Part shown: positions 44,324 through 53,670 of the stretch, in pieces | Position numbering within the stretch: position 1 is the stretch's first letter | How the letters are laid out: each line of letters opens with the position of its first letter | Assembly: GCA_024234505.1 (NCBI GenBank) | Contig: JACKOD010000001.1 | Span: forward strand, 744,001-808,000 | Direction: 5' to 3' | DNA length: 64,000 nt | Origin: Hahellaceae bacterium | Lineage (GTDB): Bacteria > Pseudomonadota > Gammaproteobacteria > Pseudomonadales > Oleiphilaceae | Program-made: the position numbers and the translations under genes | The notes under the pieces: model-generated | Told to the model about the DNA's origin: nothing | What the model saw: only the letters and a program-made list of their open reading frames with translations | Databases searched by the model: none

Positions 44324-45805
44324 ATGTCGTCAATTCAAAAAAAGGTTTTAAACGGTGCAATATGGATGGTTGCGCTCAGGTTTCTGGTTAAATCAATTGG
44401 CCTCGTTAGTACCATGGTGCTGGCACGAATTCTGGTGCCGGAGGATTTTGGGTTAGTCGCACTGGCCATGGCGGTCTATGCTTTTTTAGAGTTATTGAAT
44501 CAGTTTGGGTTTGATGTTGCATTGATTCAAAACCAAAAGGCGACACGCGATCACTACAATTCAGCCTGGACGATGAAAGTAATTTTCGGACTGGTGGCCG
44601 GGCTAATCATGTGTTTTGCCGCGCCATGGGTGTCGGATTTCTATCATGATGAACGATTGACCCACATTATTTACATATTAGCGTTAGTGTTTGTCGTAGA
44701 CGCATTTGAAAATATCGGGATTGTAGATTTCAGAAAAGAACTGAATTTCAATAGAGAATTCAAGTTTCAGTTGATCACCAAAGTGTTGGCAGTGACTGTC
44801 ACAATCTCCCTGGCACTGTATTTTAGGAACTATTGGGCGCTTGTTATCGGTATTTTCGTTGGTCGCTGTATCTCTTTGGTTTTTTCTTACGTCTTATGTT
44901 CTTACCGACCTGGGTTCACGTTGGTTGAAGCTCGGTCGCTAATAAACTTTACAAAATGGTTGTTGGCCACCAATTTTCTGGCATTTATTAACGGACGTTC
45001 GAAAGAAATTATTCTGGGGAGAATATTTGAAGTTAAGGTGGTAGGACTGTATACCGTGGCAGAGGAAATTGCCAGTTTGCCCAGCACAGAAGTGATTGCG
45101 CCTGTAAATAGGGCCGTTTTTCCTGGATATGCCAAAGTTGCCGAAAATAAAAGCGAGTTACAGGAATTATATTTAAACGTAATTTCTACCATTGCATTGA
45201 TTGCCATTCCAGCAACTATCGGTTTATCGATTCTATCGCCCTTAGTGATTCCGATTTTGTTGGGAAAAAACTGGCTCGAAGCGGTTCCGATAATCGAAAT
45301 TATAGCGATAGCAGATTGTTTTATAGCATTAAATACTAATGCCGCTTATTTTTTTACTGCGCTTGGCAAACCAAGAATTACGACCTTTTTGCTACTTATC
45401 AGGGTTCTTGTGTTAGTGCCACTTTTGATAGTTTTCAGCAAATCGTTCGGGCTAATTGGTGCCGCTTATAGTTTGCTTACCGTGGGTATGATGATGTTTC
45501 CCATTTACCTGGCGGTTATTTCAAGGCAAGTTGGGGTCTCGTTACTTAGATATATCGGGGCGGTATATCGGCCAGCGGTAGCGGCAGCCATCATGTATTT
45601 TTTGATCAAACCTTATGTGTCTGTTATAGATGCCAGTCAACTTGATTTTATTGATTTGTTGATTGATGCCCTTGGTTACTCGTTGCTTGGGGCATGTGTT
45701 TATATTTCTTCTGTAATCGCGCTATGGGTGCTTTCGGGTATGCCTAAGTCAATTGAGAAGGAAATTCTGTTTAGAATATATGCAAAGCTAAACCTCATTA
45801 GTTAG
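44324..45805 (+). CDS. Wzx-type lipopolysaccharide/exopolysaccharide flippase
   Basis: A 493-residue polytopic membrane protein with about 12-14 hydrophobic segments, starting with the family-like KKVLNGAIWMVALRFLVKSI and FGLVALAMAVYAF. It belongs to the MOP superfamily (polysaccharide biosynthesis protein, WzxC-like). It would flip the undecaprenyl-linked repeat unit across the inner membrane to the Wzy-like polymerase. It is separated from the TPR gene by 63 bases and is in the same operon direction. Confidence 0.93.
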   Translation: MSSIQKKVLNGAIWMVALRFLVKSIGLVSTMVLARILVPEDFGLVALAMAVYAFLELLNQFGFDVALIQNQKATRDHYNSAWTMKVIFGLVAGLIMCFAAPWVSDFYHDERLTHIIYILALVFVVDAFENIGIVDFRKELNFNREFKFQLITKVLAVTVTISLALYFRNYWALVIGIFVGRCISLVFSYVLCSYRPGFTLVEARSLINFTKWLLATNFLAFINGRSKEIILGRIFEVKVVGLYTVAEEIASLPSTEVIAPVNRAVFPGYAKVAENKSELQELYLNVISTIALIAIPATIGLSILSPLVIPILLGKNWLEAVPIIEIIAIADCFIALNTNAAYFFTALGKPRITTFLLLIRVLVLVPLLIVFSKSFGLIGAAYSLLTVGMMMFPIYLAVISRQVGVSLLRYIGAVYRPAVAAAIMYFLIKPYVSVIDASQLDFIDLLIDALGYSLLGACVYISSVIALWVLSGMPKSIEKEILFRIYAKLNLIS

Positions 45806-45866
45806 AGAATTGACTATTAACAGCCTACCAATGCGTGGGTATTAATTGAAGACAAAGGATTTTTAG

Positions 45867-47120
45867 ATGTCTGGCAAGGCGCTTTTTGTTGCTTATCATT
45901 ACCCGCCGATCGCTGTCAGCTCGGGGGTTCACAGGACGCTGGCATTTACGCGTTATCTAGCCGACTGGGGGTGGCAGGTCACCGTGCTTACTGCAAAGCA
46001 CACGCTCTATCCTCGATACGATCTTAGTCAGAACAAAAGTATTCCTGAGCAGGTCAATGTAATTCGTGCCTGGGGAAAAGATACAGCCAGGGATTTATCT
46101 ATCGGTGGAAAATATCTCCAGTTTATGGCGATTCCTGATCGTTATCAGAGTTGGATTTTGGGGGGAGTGCTCTCTGGTTTGAAGTCAATTCGCCTCAATC
46201 GTCCCAATGTCATTATCTCCACGTATCCTATCGCGTCGGCACATGTTATTGCCTTTCTCTTACATAAATTAACGGGGATTCCCTGGGTTGCAGACTTTCG
46301 AGATCCGATGGCACAAGAGGATTATCCTTCTAACCCAAGCGTTAAAAGAAGCTTTTTTTGGATTGAACGCCAAGCAGTCAAGTATGCTTCGAAACTCATT
46401 TTTGTAACTGAAAGTGCAAAGAATTACTATCTAGAGCGTTATCAAGATTGCGATACCAAAAAGTTTTGCGTCATAGAGAACGGCTATGATGAAGCAGTAT
46501 TTTCCAGAGTGGAACTGCTTAGGCTTGGCACAGAGGTCAAGGCGACAAGTGATAATCTGTCATTAAACTTTCTGCACTCAGGAGTGATCTATCCTTCTGA
46601 GCGGGATCCACGTTTTTTGTTTCGTGCATTACAAGAGTTGAAACAGGAGGGTGGCATGGAAGGCGTCGCCATTCGCTTTACCTTGCGTGCGACCGGGCAT
46701 GACGACTTATTTGAGAAATATATTAGAGAATACGGGCTGGAGAATCTCATCTCCCTGGAGGCGCCGATACCCTATGAAGCGGCAATATCTGAAATGTTCG
46801 ATACCGATGTGTTGTTGCTATTGCAGGCCAACAACTGTGATAACCAGGTACCCGCTAAAGCCTACGAATATATTCGGGTAGGTAAACCCGTACTTGCGCT
46901 TACATCAAAATCAGGAGAAACCGGTCGCTTGATCAGTGAAATTCCTAATTCGAAGGTTGCACCTCTTGATGATGTTATAGAAATTAAAAATGCTTTAAGA
47001 ACTTTGATAGATGAAAAAAAGAATGGGGTGCTTTCTTCTGCACCAGCGGTAGAGAACAAATCATATAGCCGTGAAAACGGAGCCAAGAGATTAGCTGAAA
47101 TATTATCGGTTTTTTCCTAG
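45867..47120 (+). CDS. Glycosyltransferase family 4 protein
   Basis: A 417-residue GT-B enzyme with the N-terminal motif LFVAYHYPPIAVSSGVHRTL, the usual start of WcaI-like/glycosyl transferase 4-like proteins. WVADFRDPMAQEDYPSNP lies mid-domain and PAKAYEYIRVGKPVLALT in the donor-binding half. It is a cytosolic transferase of the repeat-unit pathway. It starts 61 bases after the flippase. Acceptor and donor sugar are not evident. Confidence 0.9.
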   Translation: MSGKALFVAYHYPPIAVSSGVHRTLAFTRYLADWGWQVTVLTAKHTLYPRYDLSQNKSIPEQVNVIRAWGKDTARDLSIGGKYLQFMAIPDRYQSWILGGVLSGLKSIRLNRPNVIISTYPIASAHVIAFLLHKLTGIPWVADFRDPMAQEDYPSNPSVKRSFFWIERQAVKYASKLIFVTESAKNYYLERYQDCDTKKFCVIENGYDEAVFSRVELLRLGTEVKATSDNLSLNFLHSGVIYPSERDPRFLFRALQELKQEGGMEGVAIRFTLRATGHDDLFEKYIREYGLENLISLEAPIPYEAAISEMFDTDVLLLLQANNCDNQVPAKAYEYIRVGKPVLALTSKSGETGRLISEIPNSKVAPLDDVIEIKNALRTLIDEKKNGVLSSAPAVENKSYSRENGAKRLAEILSVFS

Positions 47121-47143
47121 TTTATCTGTCAGGGTAGTTTAGT

Positions 47144-48235
47144 GTGTTTAATGTATTTGGATTAAGTCTTAAACAATTTAAAGAGAAAAATTACGTCGCT
47201 GCATTTTCTGCAAAGGTGAGTCTGTTTTCTGATCCGGTCTGGTTTACCTTGCTTGATGAGCATGTAATAAAGGATACGGGGGAGGTTGTTTACTTTGTTG
47301 TCGAGAAAAATGAGCGTCCTGTATTTTTAATGCCTCTGATTATAAAGCCATTTGGCTTGCTGAAGCGGTATAAAGTAGCAGAGAGTTTAACAACTTATTA
47401 CAGTACGTTTTATGAGCCCATTTACTTGGGCAATGAAGAAGATTTACCGGGCGCGCTGGATTCACTTTTTAAGTATTTGAGAAATAATAGAGTTTTATAT
47501 ATTAAAGCCTATGGATTTTTAAGTGAGAGTTCGCTGTTACGCTCCATCGGTAATGCGGCAATATCATCAAACTTTACTGTTGATCGGTTTGATTGTTATG
47601 GGAATTGGTATCTCAAGGTGAGTTCAAGTGACTATGATAGTTACTACAATTCACGACCTTCCCAGCTAAAAAATACGATAAAAAGACGTTCTAAGAAAAT
47701 TCTGAAAGACTTTGATTCGGTCGAATATGTCCTTGTGTCGGATAATTCTGTCGATATAGAAAAATATATTGCGGATTACGAAAAAATTTATGCAAAGAGT
47801 TGGAAAATAGATGAACCCTATAAAGAGTTTATCCGTAATATTATTCGCTATCATGCCGGAAATGGTTCCTTGCGAATGGGATTGGCATACTTAAATCACA
47901 CCGTAGCAGCTGCGCAAATATGGTTTTATATTGATTCTGTAAGTTATATTTTTAAGTTGGCTTATGATCCTGATTACAGAGATACATCGGTTGGGACGTT
48001 ATTGACTGATTATTTGTTCAGGCATTCCATTTCGATTGATAATGCGACAAAAATAGACTATTTAACCGGCGATGATCCTTATAAGAAAGATTGGGTTGAT
48101 ATTCGTGATCAGGTAGTTGGCGTGGAATTGTTTAATACCTATAGCATTATGGGTAAGCTACTCGTTGTTTTTAATACGGCAAAAGCCAGATTAAAACCAT
48201 TAGTTAATCGGTTGTTGAAGAAAAGCAGAAGCTAA
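47144..48235 (+). CDS. GNAT/FemAB-like acyltransferase
   Basis: A 363-residue protein of the BioF2-like/FemAB-type GNAT group (Acetyltransf_6). RPSQLKNTIKRRSKKILKDF precedes the acyl-CoA-binding half, which contains SVSYIFKLAYDPDYRDTSVG and the late motif IDYLTGDDPYKKDW. It has no signal peptide. It probably acylates a sugar or lipid-linked intermediate. It uses a GTG start and its TAA directly abuts the ATG of the following deacetylase. It is a second, different member of the fold besides the protein at 33059-34093. Confidence 0.85.
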   Translation: MFNVFGLSLKQFKEKNYVAAFSAKVSLFSDPVWFTLLDEHVIKDTGEVVYFVVEKNERPVFLMPLIIKPFGLLKRYKVAESLTTYYSTFYEPIYLGNEEDLPGALDSLFKYLRNNRVLYIKAYGFLSESSLLRSIGNAAISSNFTVDRFDCYGNWYLKVSSSDYDSYYNSRPSQLKNTIKRRSKKILKDFDSVEYVLVSDNSVDIEKYIADYEKIYAKSWKIDEPYKEFIRNIIRYHAGNGSLRMGLAYLNHTVAAAQIWFYIDSVSYIFKLAYDPDYRDTSVGTLLTDYLFRHSISIDNATKIDYLTGDDPYKKDWVDIRDQVVGVELFNTYSIMGKLLVVFNTAKARLKPLVNRLLKKSRS

Positions 48236-49180
48236 ATGTTTATTCAATTGTTAGTTAAAAGCCTATCGTTTAAAAATAAGCTGCCGATTCTAATTTATCA
48301 TCAGGTCTTGCCTGATGATGATGTCATGCGCCCCTTCGAGATAAATAAGACACAGTTTGATTTGCAAATGGAAGTGATCCGAAAGTATTTTCGTCCGGTG
48401 ACTCTTTATGATGGCGTGATGGCCGCCAAAGCCGGAAGGTTAACGCCAGGATCGATAGCTGTCACTTTTGATGATGGCTATGAAAACAACTACTCGGTGG
48501 CACTGCCAATTTTGCAGAAGTATCAGATTCCTGCGACTTTCTTTGTTGCTTCTGATTTTCTGGACGGCGGGATCATGTGGAACGATGCGATACTTGAAAC
48601 GTTTCGTCAGGCTCCTTTGGGTGAATTGGATTTAGGTGGATTGGAACTGGGTAGGCACTGGATTAATAGTGATGCTGATCGGTTTCCTGCAGCATTAAAT
48701 GTGCTTACACAGCTTAAACATTTGCCATTTGAGGTTCGCGGGAAAAAAGTGACTGAAGTTACAAAGGGAGTCCAGCTACCCTCAGATTTAATGATGAGTT
48801 CAGAACAGGTTAGGCAGCTCAGTAGTGCGGGGATGGAGATAGGTGGCCATACGCTAACCCACCCAATATTGACTAAGGTATCTATTGAAGAAGCCCGTCG
48901 CCAGATTACTGAAAACAAGCAGACGCTTGAGCAGATTCTGGGAGAAAATATTCGTTGTTTTGCTTACCCGAATGGAAAGCCTGGTTTGGATTACGATATT
49001 ACTGTTCGGTCGCTCGTTGAAAAGGCAAATTATGCTTTGGCGGTATCTACTAGTGCAGGAGCCGGTAGTCAGTCGTGTAACCCGTTTGAGTTTCCACGTT
49101 ACACTCCGTGGCGACGTAACCGTGTTGGTTTCTTAGTCCAGCTTATATCTAATTATTTTACAAAACCATCATACGCTTAA
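48236..49180 (+). CDS. Polysaccharide deacetylase family protein (NodB domain)
   Basis: A 314-residue carbohydrate esterase 4 family protein. The catalytic and metal-binding set is visible as AVTFDDGYENN near residues 74-85 and GGHTLTHP near 202-209, with CFAYPNGKPG near 243-252. It differs from the XrtA-specific deacetylase at 32208. It is the last gene of the long rightward operon and could deacetylate the polymer. Stop and start with the preceding gene are adjacent (TAAATG). Confidence 0.9.
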   Translation: MFIQLLVKSLSFKNKLPILIYHQVLPDDDVMRPFEINKTQFDLQMEVIRKYFRPVTLYDGVMAAKAGRLTPGSIAVTFDDGYENNYSVALPILQKYQIPATFFVASDFLDGGIMWNDAILETFRQAPLGELDLGGLELGRHWINSDADRFPAALNVLTQLKHLPFEVRGKKVTEVTKGVQLPSDLMMSSEQVRQLSSAGMEIGGHTLTHPILTKVSIEEARRQITENKQTLEQILGENIRCFAYPNGKPGLDYDITVRSLVEKANYALAVSTSAGAGSQSCNPFEFPRYTPWRRNRVGFLVQLISNYFTKPSYA

Positions 49181-49229
49181 GGCTAGGTTTAGGGTGGGCT
49201 AATTTCGGTTTAGGAAATAATTGCGCTTA

Positions 49230-50339
49230 TTAGCGTGTATGCCATCGTGATTTCCTTGTGTGCTTAAAAAAGAGCAGGAAGAATTCTTTGAAAAAATGTT
49301 TAAATTGACTCTTTTTGTTTTCTGTATAACGACTGAGTAAGTAAATAAGAATTGGCGTTAGTAGATAAGACGAAAAAAAACTTAACGCACTATATTGATT
49401 AAACGGAAATATAGCCGAAAAGAAGTATAGTAAGGGCATGTGATACAAGTATAACGAAAATGTATGAGAAGATAGGTTCTGAATGCGTTGCCCTGATTTA
49501 AAGCTGAAATACGGCTTGGCTTTAAATAAGTAATAACTTGAATTAATATGCAGTGCGACGAAGATCGCAAGTATGTAGTCAGAAACAAAATTATGCGCTG
49601 AGGGTAGTAGCACATAATTTACATTGTAATTAAAAAAATCCTGTGTAGTCGTGCTAATGAATGCCTGAAGTGAATCTATCGAAAGTATGACTATCCCTGT
49701 AATTGATAAGATATACAAGCCGAAAGCGGTCTGGAAGGATAGCTTTATGCTGTTTAAATTTCTATGACAGAAAACACCAAGTAGCCATATCGGTAGATAT
49801 AACAAAATACTCGGCCCCATGATACTAAATATAATAGGGATTGCTATTAATCTGGTGTTTTTTCTGGCGTAAAACCAAACGCCGAAAAAAACATAGTATA
49901 AAACTTCGTATCCAAGTGACCAATACGGTAAATTGGTAAATACAGTAGTATCAATCCAGCTTTGATTTATAAATAAAAGTGCCGAAGCAATAATCCAGAG
50001 TGGGTGATCCAATCTGGAATCTAATCCATCCAAATGCGCGATATTAACGTATTTTCCGGCATAAAATAATATTAGGGTTAAGATCAGAGCAGGTACTGCA
50101 ACCGAATAAATTCTTGCCATTCTATTAATGGTGTATTCGAATGCAGTTTCCTTTTTTTCGTTTGTGACAAACGAAATAACAAAACCAGACAATACGAAGA
50201 AGAAAACTACTGCTTCATGACCAAATCCGGCTATTTGCCAAAACCATCCACCTGTGAATCCCGGTAAGTGAGATATAAAAACAAAAAATGCAGCCAGAAA
50301 CCGCAATAAGTCTAGGTAGATGGAATGTTGCTTGTTCAT
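49230..50339 (-). CDS. Acyltransferase 3 family membrane protein
   Basis: A 369-residue integral membrane acyltransferase with about ten hydrophobic segments. The N-terminal block YLDLLRFLAAFFVFISHLPG holds the catalytic-type histidine, and VFFFVLSGFVISF is the second conserved block. Such OafA/ExoZ-like enzymes acetylate or succinylate surface polysaccharides from acyl-CoA. The gene is leftward and lies 25 bases after the asparagine-synthetase-like gene. AT content is higher than in neighbours, hinting at separate acquisition. Confidence 0.9.
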   Translation of the reverse strand: MNKQHSIYLDLLRFLAAFFVFISHLPGFTGGWFWQIAGFGHEAVVFFFVLSGFVISFVTNEKKETAFEYTINRMARIYSVAVPALILTLILFYAGKYVNIAHLDGLDSRLDHPLWIIASALLFINQSWIDTTVFTNLPYWSLGYEVLYYVFFGVWFYARKNTRLIAIPIIFSIMGPSILLYLPIWLLGVFCHRNLNSIKLSFQTAFGLYILSITGIVILSIDSLQAFISTTTQDFFNYNVNYVLLPSAHNFVSDYILAIFVALHINSSYYLFKAKPYFSFKSGQRIQNLSSHTFSLYLYHMPLLYFFSAIFPFNQYSALSFFSSYLLTPILIYLLSRYTENKKSQFKHFFKEFFLLFFKHTRKSRWHTR

Positions 50340-50364
50340 GATTTCCCATGCAATCTAGTTTCAA

Positions 50365-52170
50365 TCATGAGAAATTTTGCTCGTGGGATTGCAACCAAAG
50401 TTCCAGCATCATCATTATCCACACTAATTCACCATAATAAGATGCGTGCACTTCATGGCATTTTCGCTCCGCTGTTTCGATGAATTCCACTTGAAAAATT
50501 TCTCTTTTTTTCAAACGATCTAATGCGTCAGAGGCAAGTTGTTTCAGCGAAGCGTCATGGATCAACCATTTTCCAAAGGGTAGGCCAAAACCGTGTTTGG
50601 TTTTGTTGATGGTTTCATTGGGAAGTATAGGTGCCAGAGCGTATTTGTAAAAATCACGCAATTTTTTGCCTGGAAGCTTCATCGCAGGGGGGACATCCTG
50701 TGCCGATTGAAGCAAGCTTTCACCCAGAAGAGGGTAAACTACTTTAACCCCGGCCATCGCCGTCATATTGTTGACCTTAACCAGGTCGTTATCGGCTAGC
50801 GTGAATTTCCAGTCAAGATAGAGCATTCGATCCACAAGAGGAGCATCGATTTCATTCCAGCGGGCCTGATACTGACCATCGGGTAATGACGGGTCAACTT
50901 CTTTCAGAAAGGACTCGGTGAATACGGAAGAGGGCGGATTCTGATGCAGAAAGTTATAGAACTGAAGGCGTTCCGGAACGGTTTTTTCAGCTTGATATAT
51001 GTAGCTTGCAGCTTTGTCACTCAATGGAACATTTAATTTTTGTAGCCCGCGTACTGTCGCAGTAATTAAAGGTTTAATGGCAGATGGCAGGTTTTCCCAG
51101 TAGAGAAACAACTTTTGTTTGGCGTATCGGTCGTTTCCTGCAAAAAGCTCGTCACCGCCATCGCCTGCTAGAAGCGTAGTAATTCCATGGGCTTTGGCTT
51201 CTTTGGCACAGAAATAGGCGGGCAATGCCGAGGAGTTCCCAAAAGGCTCGTCATAGTACGCGGCGAGGCTGGGGAGGCTACTGTAGATGTCTTCGGGTGT
51301 GACGTAACGAACATGGTGATCTGTTTCAAATGCCTTGGCGACAATGTCAGCAAAACCACTTTCGTCATAACCTTCTTCTGAAAATCCAATGGTAAAGGTT
51401 TTCACCGGCGCTTTACTGTTCTTTGCCAGATAGGCGGTAACGGTTGAGCTATCCAAGCCGCCACTGAGAAAGGCGCCCGTGGTTTCAGCGTTCTTTCCGT
51501 GAATACCAATTTCCTTTTGCAGGTTGTTTCTCAGTTCCTGAGCGAGTGCAATATTGGATTTTCGGGTTGTCTGACTGAACGAAGGCTTCCAGTAGCTGAA
51601 GAGCGAGTATGTTGCCGCGTTGTTCACAACCAGAGAGCGATGGGGTTCCAATTTATTTACGCCTTGATAGACCGTATAGGGCGCAGGAATGCAATGAAAG
51701 TACACATAGTTGTAAAGTGCCTGCTTATTCAGCTGCATTGGTTTTGGCAATCGTTCTGCCAGGCGGCTTAATTTGTTTGTTGCACTAAAGCCTCCGCCAA
51801 TTTGTGTGTAATACAGGGGAATAGTGCAAAATTTGTCATTTATCAGGGTAATTCGGTCTTCCCCTACATCGACAACGCCGACCAGAAAATGACCTTTAAG
51901 TGAATTGAGACCTTGGGGCCCATGCTGTTCGTATGCGCAGGCAACGGATTGCAGTAATTCGGATTTGCTGCTGACGCTGTCAGATAATTCTGGCTGTCCC
52001 AACAACCAATACAGGCAGTTGTTTTTTAACAGATAATCGGTATCGCATGAAAGTGTGGCATGAAACGTAAGCGAGGTAGTCTCAAAACGGATCTCACTGC
52101 CGCTAATTGAGAGCGAATCCAGTGTGTTTAATTCCAATGGAGCGTGTTGGGATAGCACAAAGGCTTCCAT
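50365..52170 (-). CDS. Asparagine-synthetase-like protein lacking the glutaminase cysteine
   Basis: A 601-residue protein with the overall two-domain shape of AsnB. The ATP-pyrophosphatase domain is intact (GAFLSGGLDSSTV near 228-240, DEPFGNSSALP, LLAGDGGDELFAG), and the C-terminal KLPGKKLRDFYKYALAPILP is also typical. The N-terminus begins MEAF rather than MCG, and no cysteine is available at position 2, so the class II glutaminase should be dead. Such enzymes can activate a carboxylate as an adenylate and join it to an amine other than glutamine-derived ammonia (as in beta-lactam and lasso-peptide synthetases). It is divergent from the acyl carrier protein gene, which is a possible partner. 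Function inferred. Confidence 0.85.
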   Translation of the reverse strand: MEAFVLSQHAPLELNTLDSLSISGSEIRFETTSLTFHATLSCDTDYLLKNNCLYWLLGQPELSDSVSSKSELLQSVACAYEQHGPQGLNSLKGHFLVGVVDVGEDRITLINDKFCTIPLYYTQIGGGFSATNKLSRLAERLPKPMQLNKQALYNYVYFHCIPAPYTVYQGVNKLEPHRSLVVNNAATYSLFSYWKPSFSQTTRKSNIALAQELRNNLQKEIGIHGKNAETTGAFLSGGLDSSTVTAYLAKNSKAPVKTFTIGFSEEGYDESGFADIVAKAFETDHHVRYVTPEDIYSSLPSLAAYYDEPFGNSSALPAYFCAKEAKAHGITTLLAGDGGDELFAGNDRYAKQKLFLYWENLPSAIKPLITATVRGLQKLNVPLSDKAASYIYQAEKTVPERLQFYNFLHQNPPSSVFTESFLKEVDPSLPDGQYQARWNEIDAPLVDRMLYLDWKFTLADNDLVKVNNMTAMAGVKVVYPLLGESLLQSAQDVPPAMKLPGKKLRDFYKYALAPILPNETINKTKHGFGLPFGKWLIHDASLKQLASDALDRLKKREIFQVEFIETAERKCHEVHASYYGELVWIMMMLELWLQSHEQNFS

Positions 52171-52550
52171 GCTTTAGATCCTCTTAACATTTAACCGATA
52201 GATTGTGGCGTTGGAAACGGTGGTTTTTATCGGGGGGTATTATGGCACGGATTGAGGCAAGGTTTGCGTATTCGGCCGATAAAAAGCCATGATATTTATG
52301 AATAAAAATAGGCTAGCTGGTGTTGTGCCTATTGTGAAGAGACTGTCTCAACAATGTTCGATAGCAGAGTTTTGTATGATGGCTACAAACAATGAGAACG
52401 CATGCGATATTAGCATCCAACTTCGAAGATGATTTTTAAGTCGGCGCTTTGCAACGATTATGTTTTTTTAAAACGAGCACGTATAATCTTTACCTCGCAA
52501 TAACGATAGCACGGCGCTTAATACCGGCGCATTTAATTAGGGATATTTGC
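52171..52550. other. Divergent intergenic region before the acyl carrier protein gene
   Basis: There is no gene in these 380 bases. A TATAAT at 52482-52487 is a fair -10 box for the rightward acp gene, with only a weak -35 (TTATGT). A TGGCACG at 52243-52249 followed by GGC at 52256-52258 looks like a sigma-54 site but the GG to GC gap is 11 rather than 10. AGGGA about 10 bases before the acp ATG is its ribosome-binding site. Confidence 0.4.
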
Positions 52551-52796
52551 ATGAATGTAAGAGAAGTGGTTTTGTCATTGGTCGCTGACACATTACAACT
52601 GGACGGTACCAGTCAGTGGGATGATGAAACTCAGTTGTTGGGCGCCATTCCTGAATTTGATTCCATGGCAGTGGTGAATATTATCACGGCAATCGAGGAA
52701 AACTTTGGTGTTACTGTAGATGATGACGAGATCAGTGCGGACACATTTGAAAATGTAGGCGCATTGGTTGCATTTGTTGCTGCCAAGCTTCAATGA
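52551..52796 (+). CDS. Acyl carrier protein of the exosortase A locus
   Basis: About 81 residues from the ATG at 52551 (AGGGA upstream); the open frame runs back to 52449 but those residues do not fit an ACP. The phosphopantetheine attachment serine is Ser38 in PEFDSMAVV, followed by the acidic helix ENFGVTVDDDEIS. It would carry an acyl or aminoacyl thioester in the cytosol. It leads a short rightward operon with hydrolase 2 and hydrolase 1, a set known from exosortase A loci. Its TGA overlaps an ATG that belongs to a 17-base tandem duplication. Confidence 0.93.
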   Translation: MNVREVVLSLVADTLQLDGTSQWDDETQLLGAIPEFDSMAVVNIITAIEENFGVTVDDDEISADTFENVGALVAFVAAKLQ

Positions 52797-52826
52797 CAGT
52801 GAACCCCTAATGACAGTGAACCCCTA
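52792..52826. repeat. 17-base tandem duplication at the acp/hydrolase 2 junction
   Basis: ATGACAGTGAACCCCTA occurs twice in direct succession (52793-52809 and 52810-52826), with one further matching base on the left. The first ATG overlaps the acp stop (ATGA) but reads only MTVNP and stops at 52808-52810. The second ATG overlaps that stop (TAATG) and opens the full hydrolase 2 frame. Confidence 0.95.
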
Positions 52827-53631
52827 TTTTTTTGAAGGTTCATCGGGGCGCCTTTTTGTATTGGAGCGTCAGCCTGATCAGCCCACTTGTGTTGTGATTT
52901 TTGTTCAACCTTTTGCAGAGGAAATGAACAAGAGTCGACATATGTTGACACAAGCTTCATTGGCTCTGGTGAATCAAGGTGCCATGACGGTGTGTTTTGA
53001 TCACTATGCAACTGGAGATAGTGAAGGTGCCGGGATTGATGCTTCGTGGACTACGTGGCGCAAAGATCTGACAGACTTGTCGTCGTCATTATCTGCCCGT
53101 TTTTCGTTGCCACAGTACTGGGTGTGTTTGCGTACCGGTGCCTTGATTGCTTTCTCAGCATTATCCGGGATGCCGGCTGAGGTAGATATCCGGCTGGTGC
53201 TTTGGAATCCGGTAGTCAACGGTAAGCAGTACATAAACCAGTTTTTCCGTCTCAGATTGGCCGGCGATATGCTGGTTTCGGGAGGAAAAAAAGTAACTAC
53301 TGCCGATATACGTGACGAATTAGAACAAGGGTCGACAGAAATTGCAGGCTATCGACTTTCCAGTTCGTGGGTGGAAGAAGCCGAGTCATCGGGATTGGAT
53401 GCTGCCTGTCTTGCCGGACTTTCCGGACGAAAAGTCGCGTGGATTGAAACCTCCCCCAAGGAAGCCCCATCGCTTCTGCCGGTGTCTACCCAAGTGATTA
53501 ACACGCTACAATCGGCCGGATGTCACGTGAATGGATGGCCGGTGAGTGGTGACCAGTTTTGGGCAACCCAGGAAATCACGCTGGCTCCTGATCTGATTTC
53601 TGCAACTTGTAAGTGGGTCGCGCAAAACTGA
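52810..53631 (+). CDS. Exosortase A system-associated hydrolase 2 (TIGR03101 family)
   Basis: About 273 residues from the ATG at 52810 (MTVNPYFFEGSSGRLFVLE), the second copy of a duplicated start region. It has an alpha/beta-hydrolase layout with FVQPFAEEMNKSRHM near residues 38-52 and DHYATGDSEG near 76-85. The nucleophile elbow reads VCLRTGA, without the usual serine, so ordinary esterase chemistry is doubtful. Together with hydrolase 1 and the ACP it probably handles an acyl-carrier-bound precursor of the polysaccharide or a lipid product. The reaction is not established. Confidence 0.85.
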   Translation: MTVNPYFFEGSSGRLFVLERQPDQPTCVVIFVQPFAEEMNKSRHMLTQASLALVNQGAMTVCFDHYATGDSEGAGIDASWTTWRKDLTDLSSSLSARFSLPQYWVCLRTGALIAFSALSGMPAEVDIRLVLWNPVVNGKQYINQFFRLRLAGDMLVSGGKKVTTADIRDELEQGSTEIAGYRLSSSWVEEAESSGLDAACLAGLSGRKVAWIETSPKEAPSLLPVSTQVINTLQSAGCHVNGWPVSGDQFWATQEITLAPDLISATCKWVAQN

Positions 53632-53670
53632 TCTTGCGGATCAAGAACTTCAGTTTGTAAAGGGTTTCCA

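Noticed and set aside
52243..52258. TGGCACG followed by GGC, resembling a sigma-54 promoter before acp
   Set aside because: The GG to GC distance is 11, not the strict 10, and it lies about 290 bases from the start codon.
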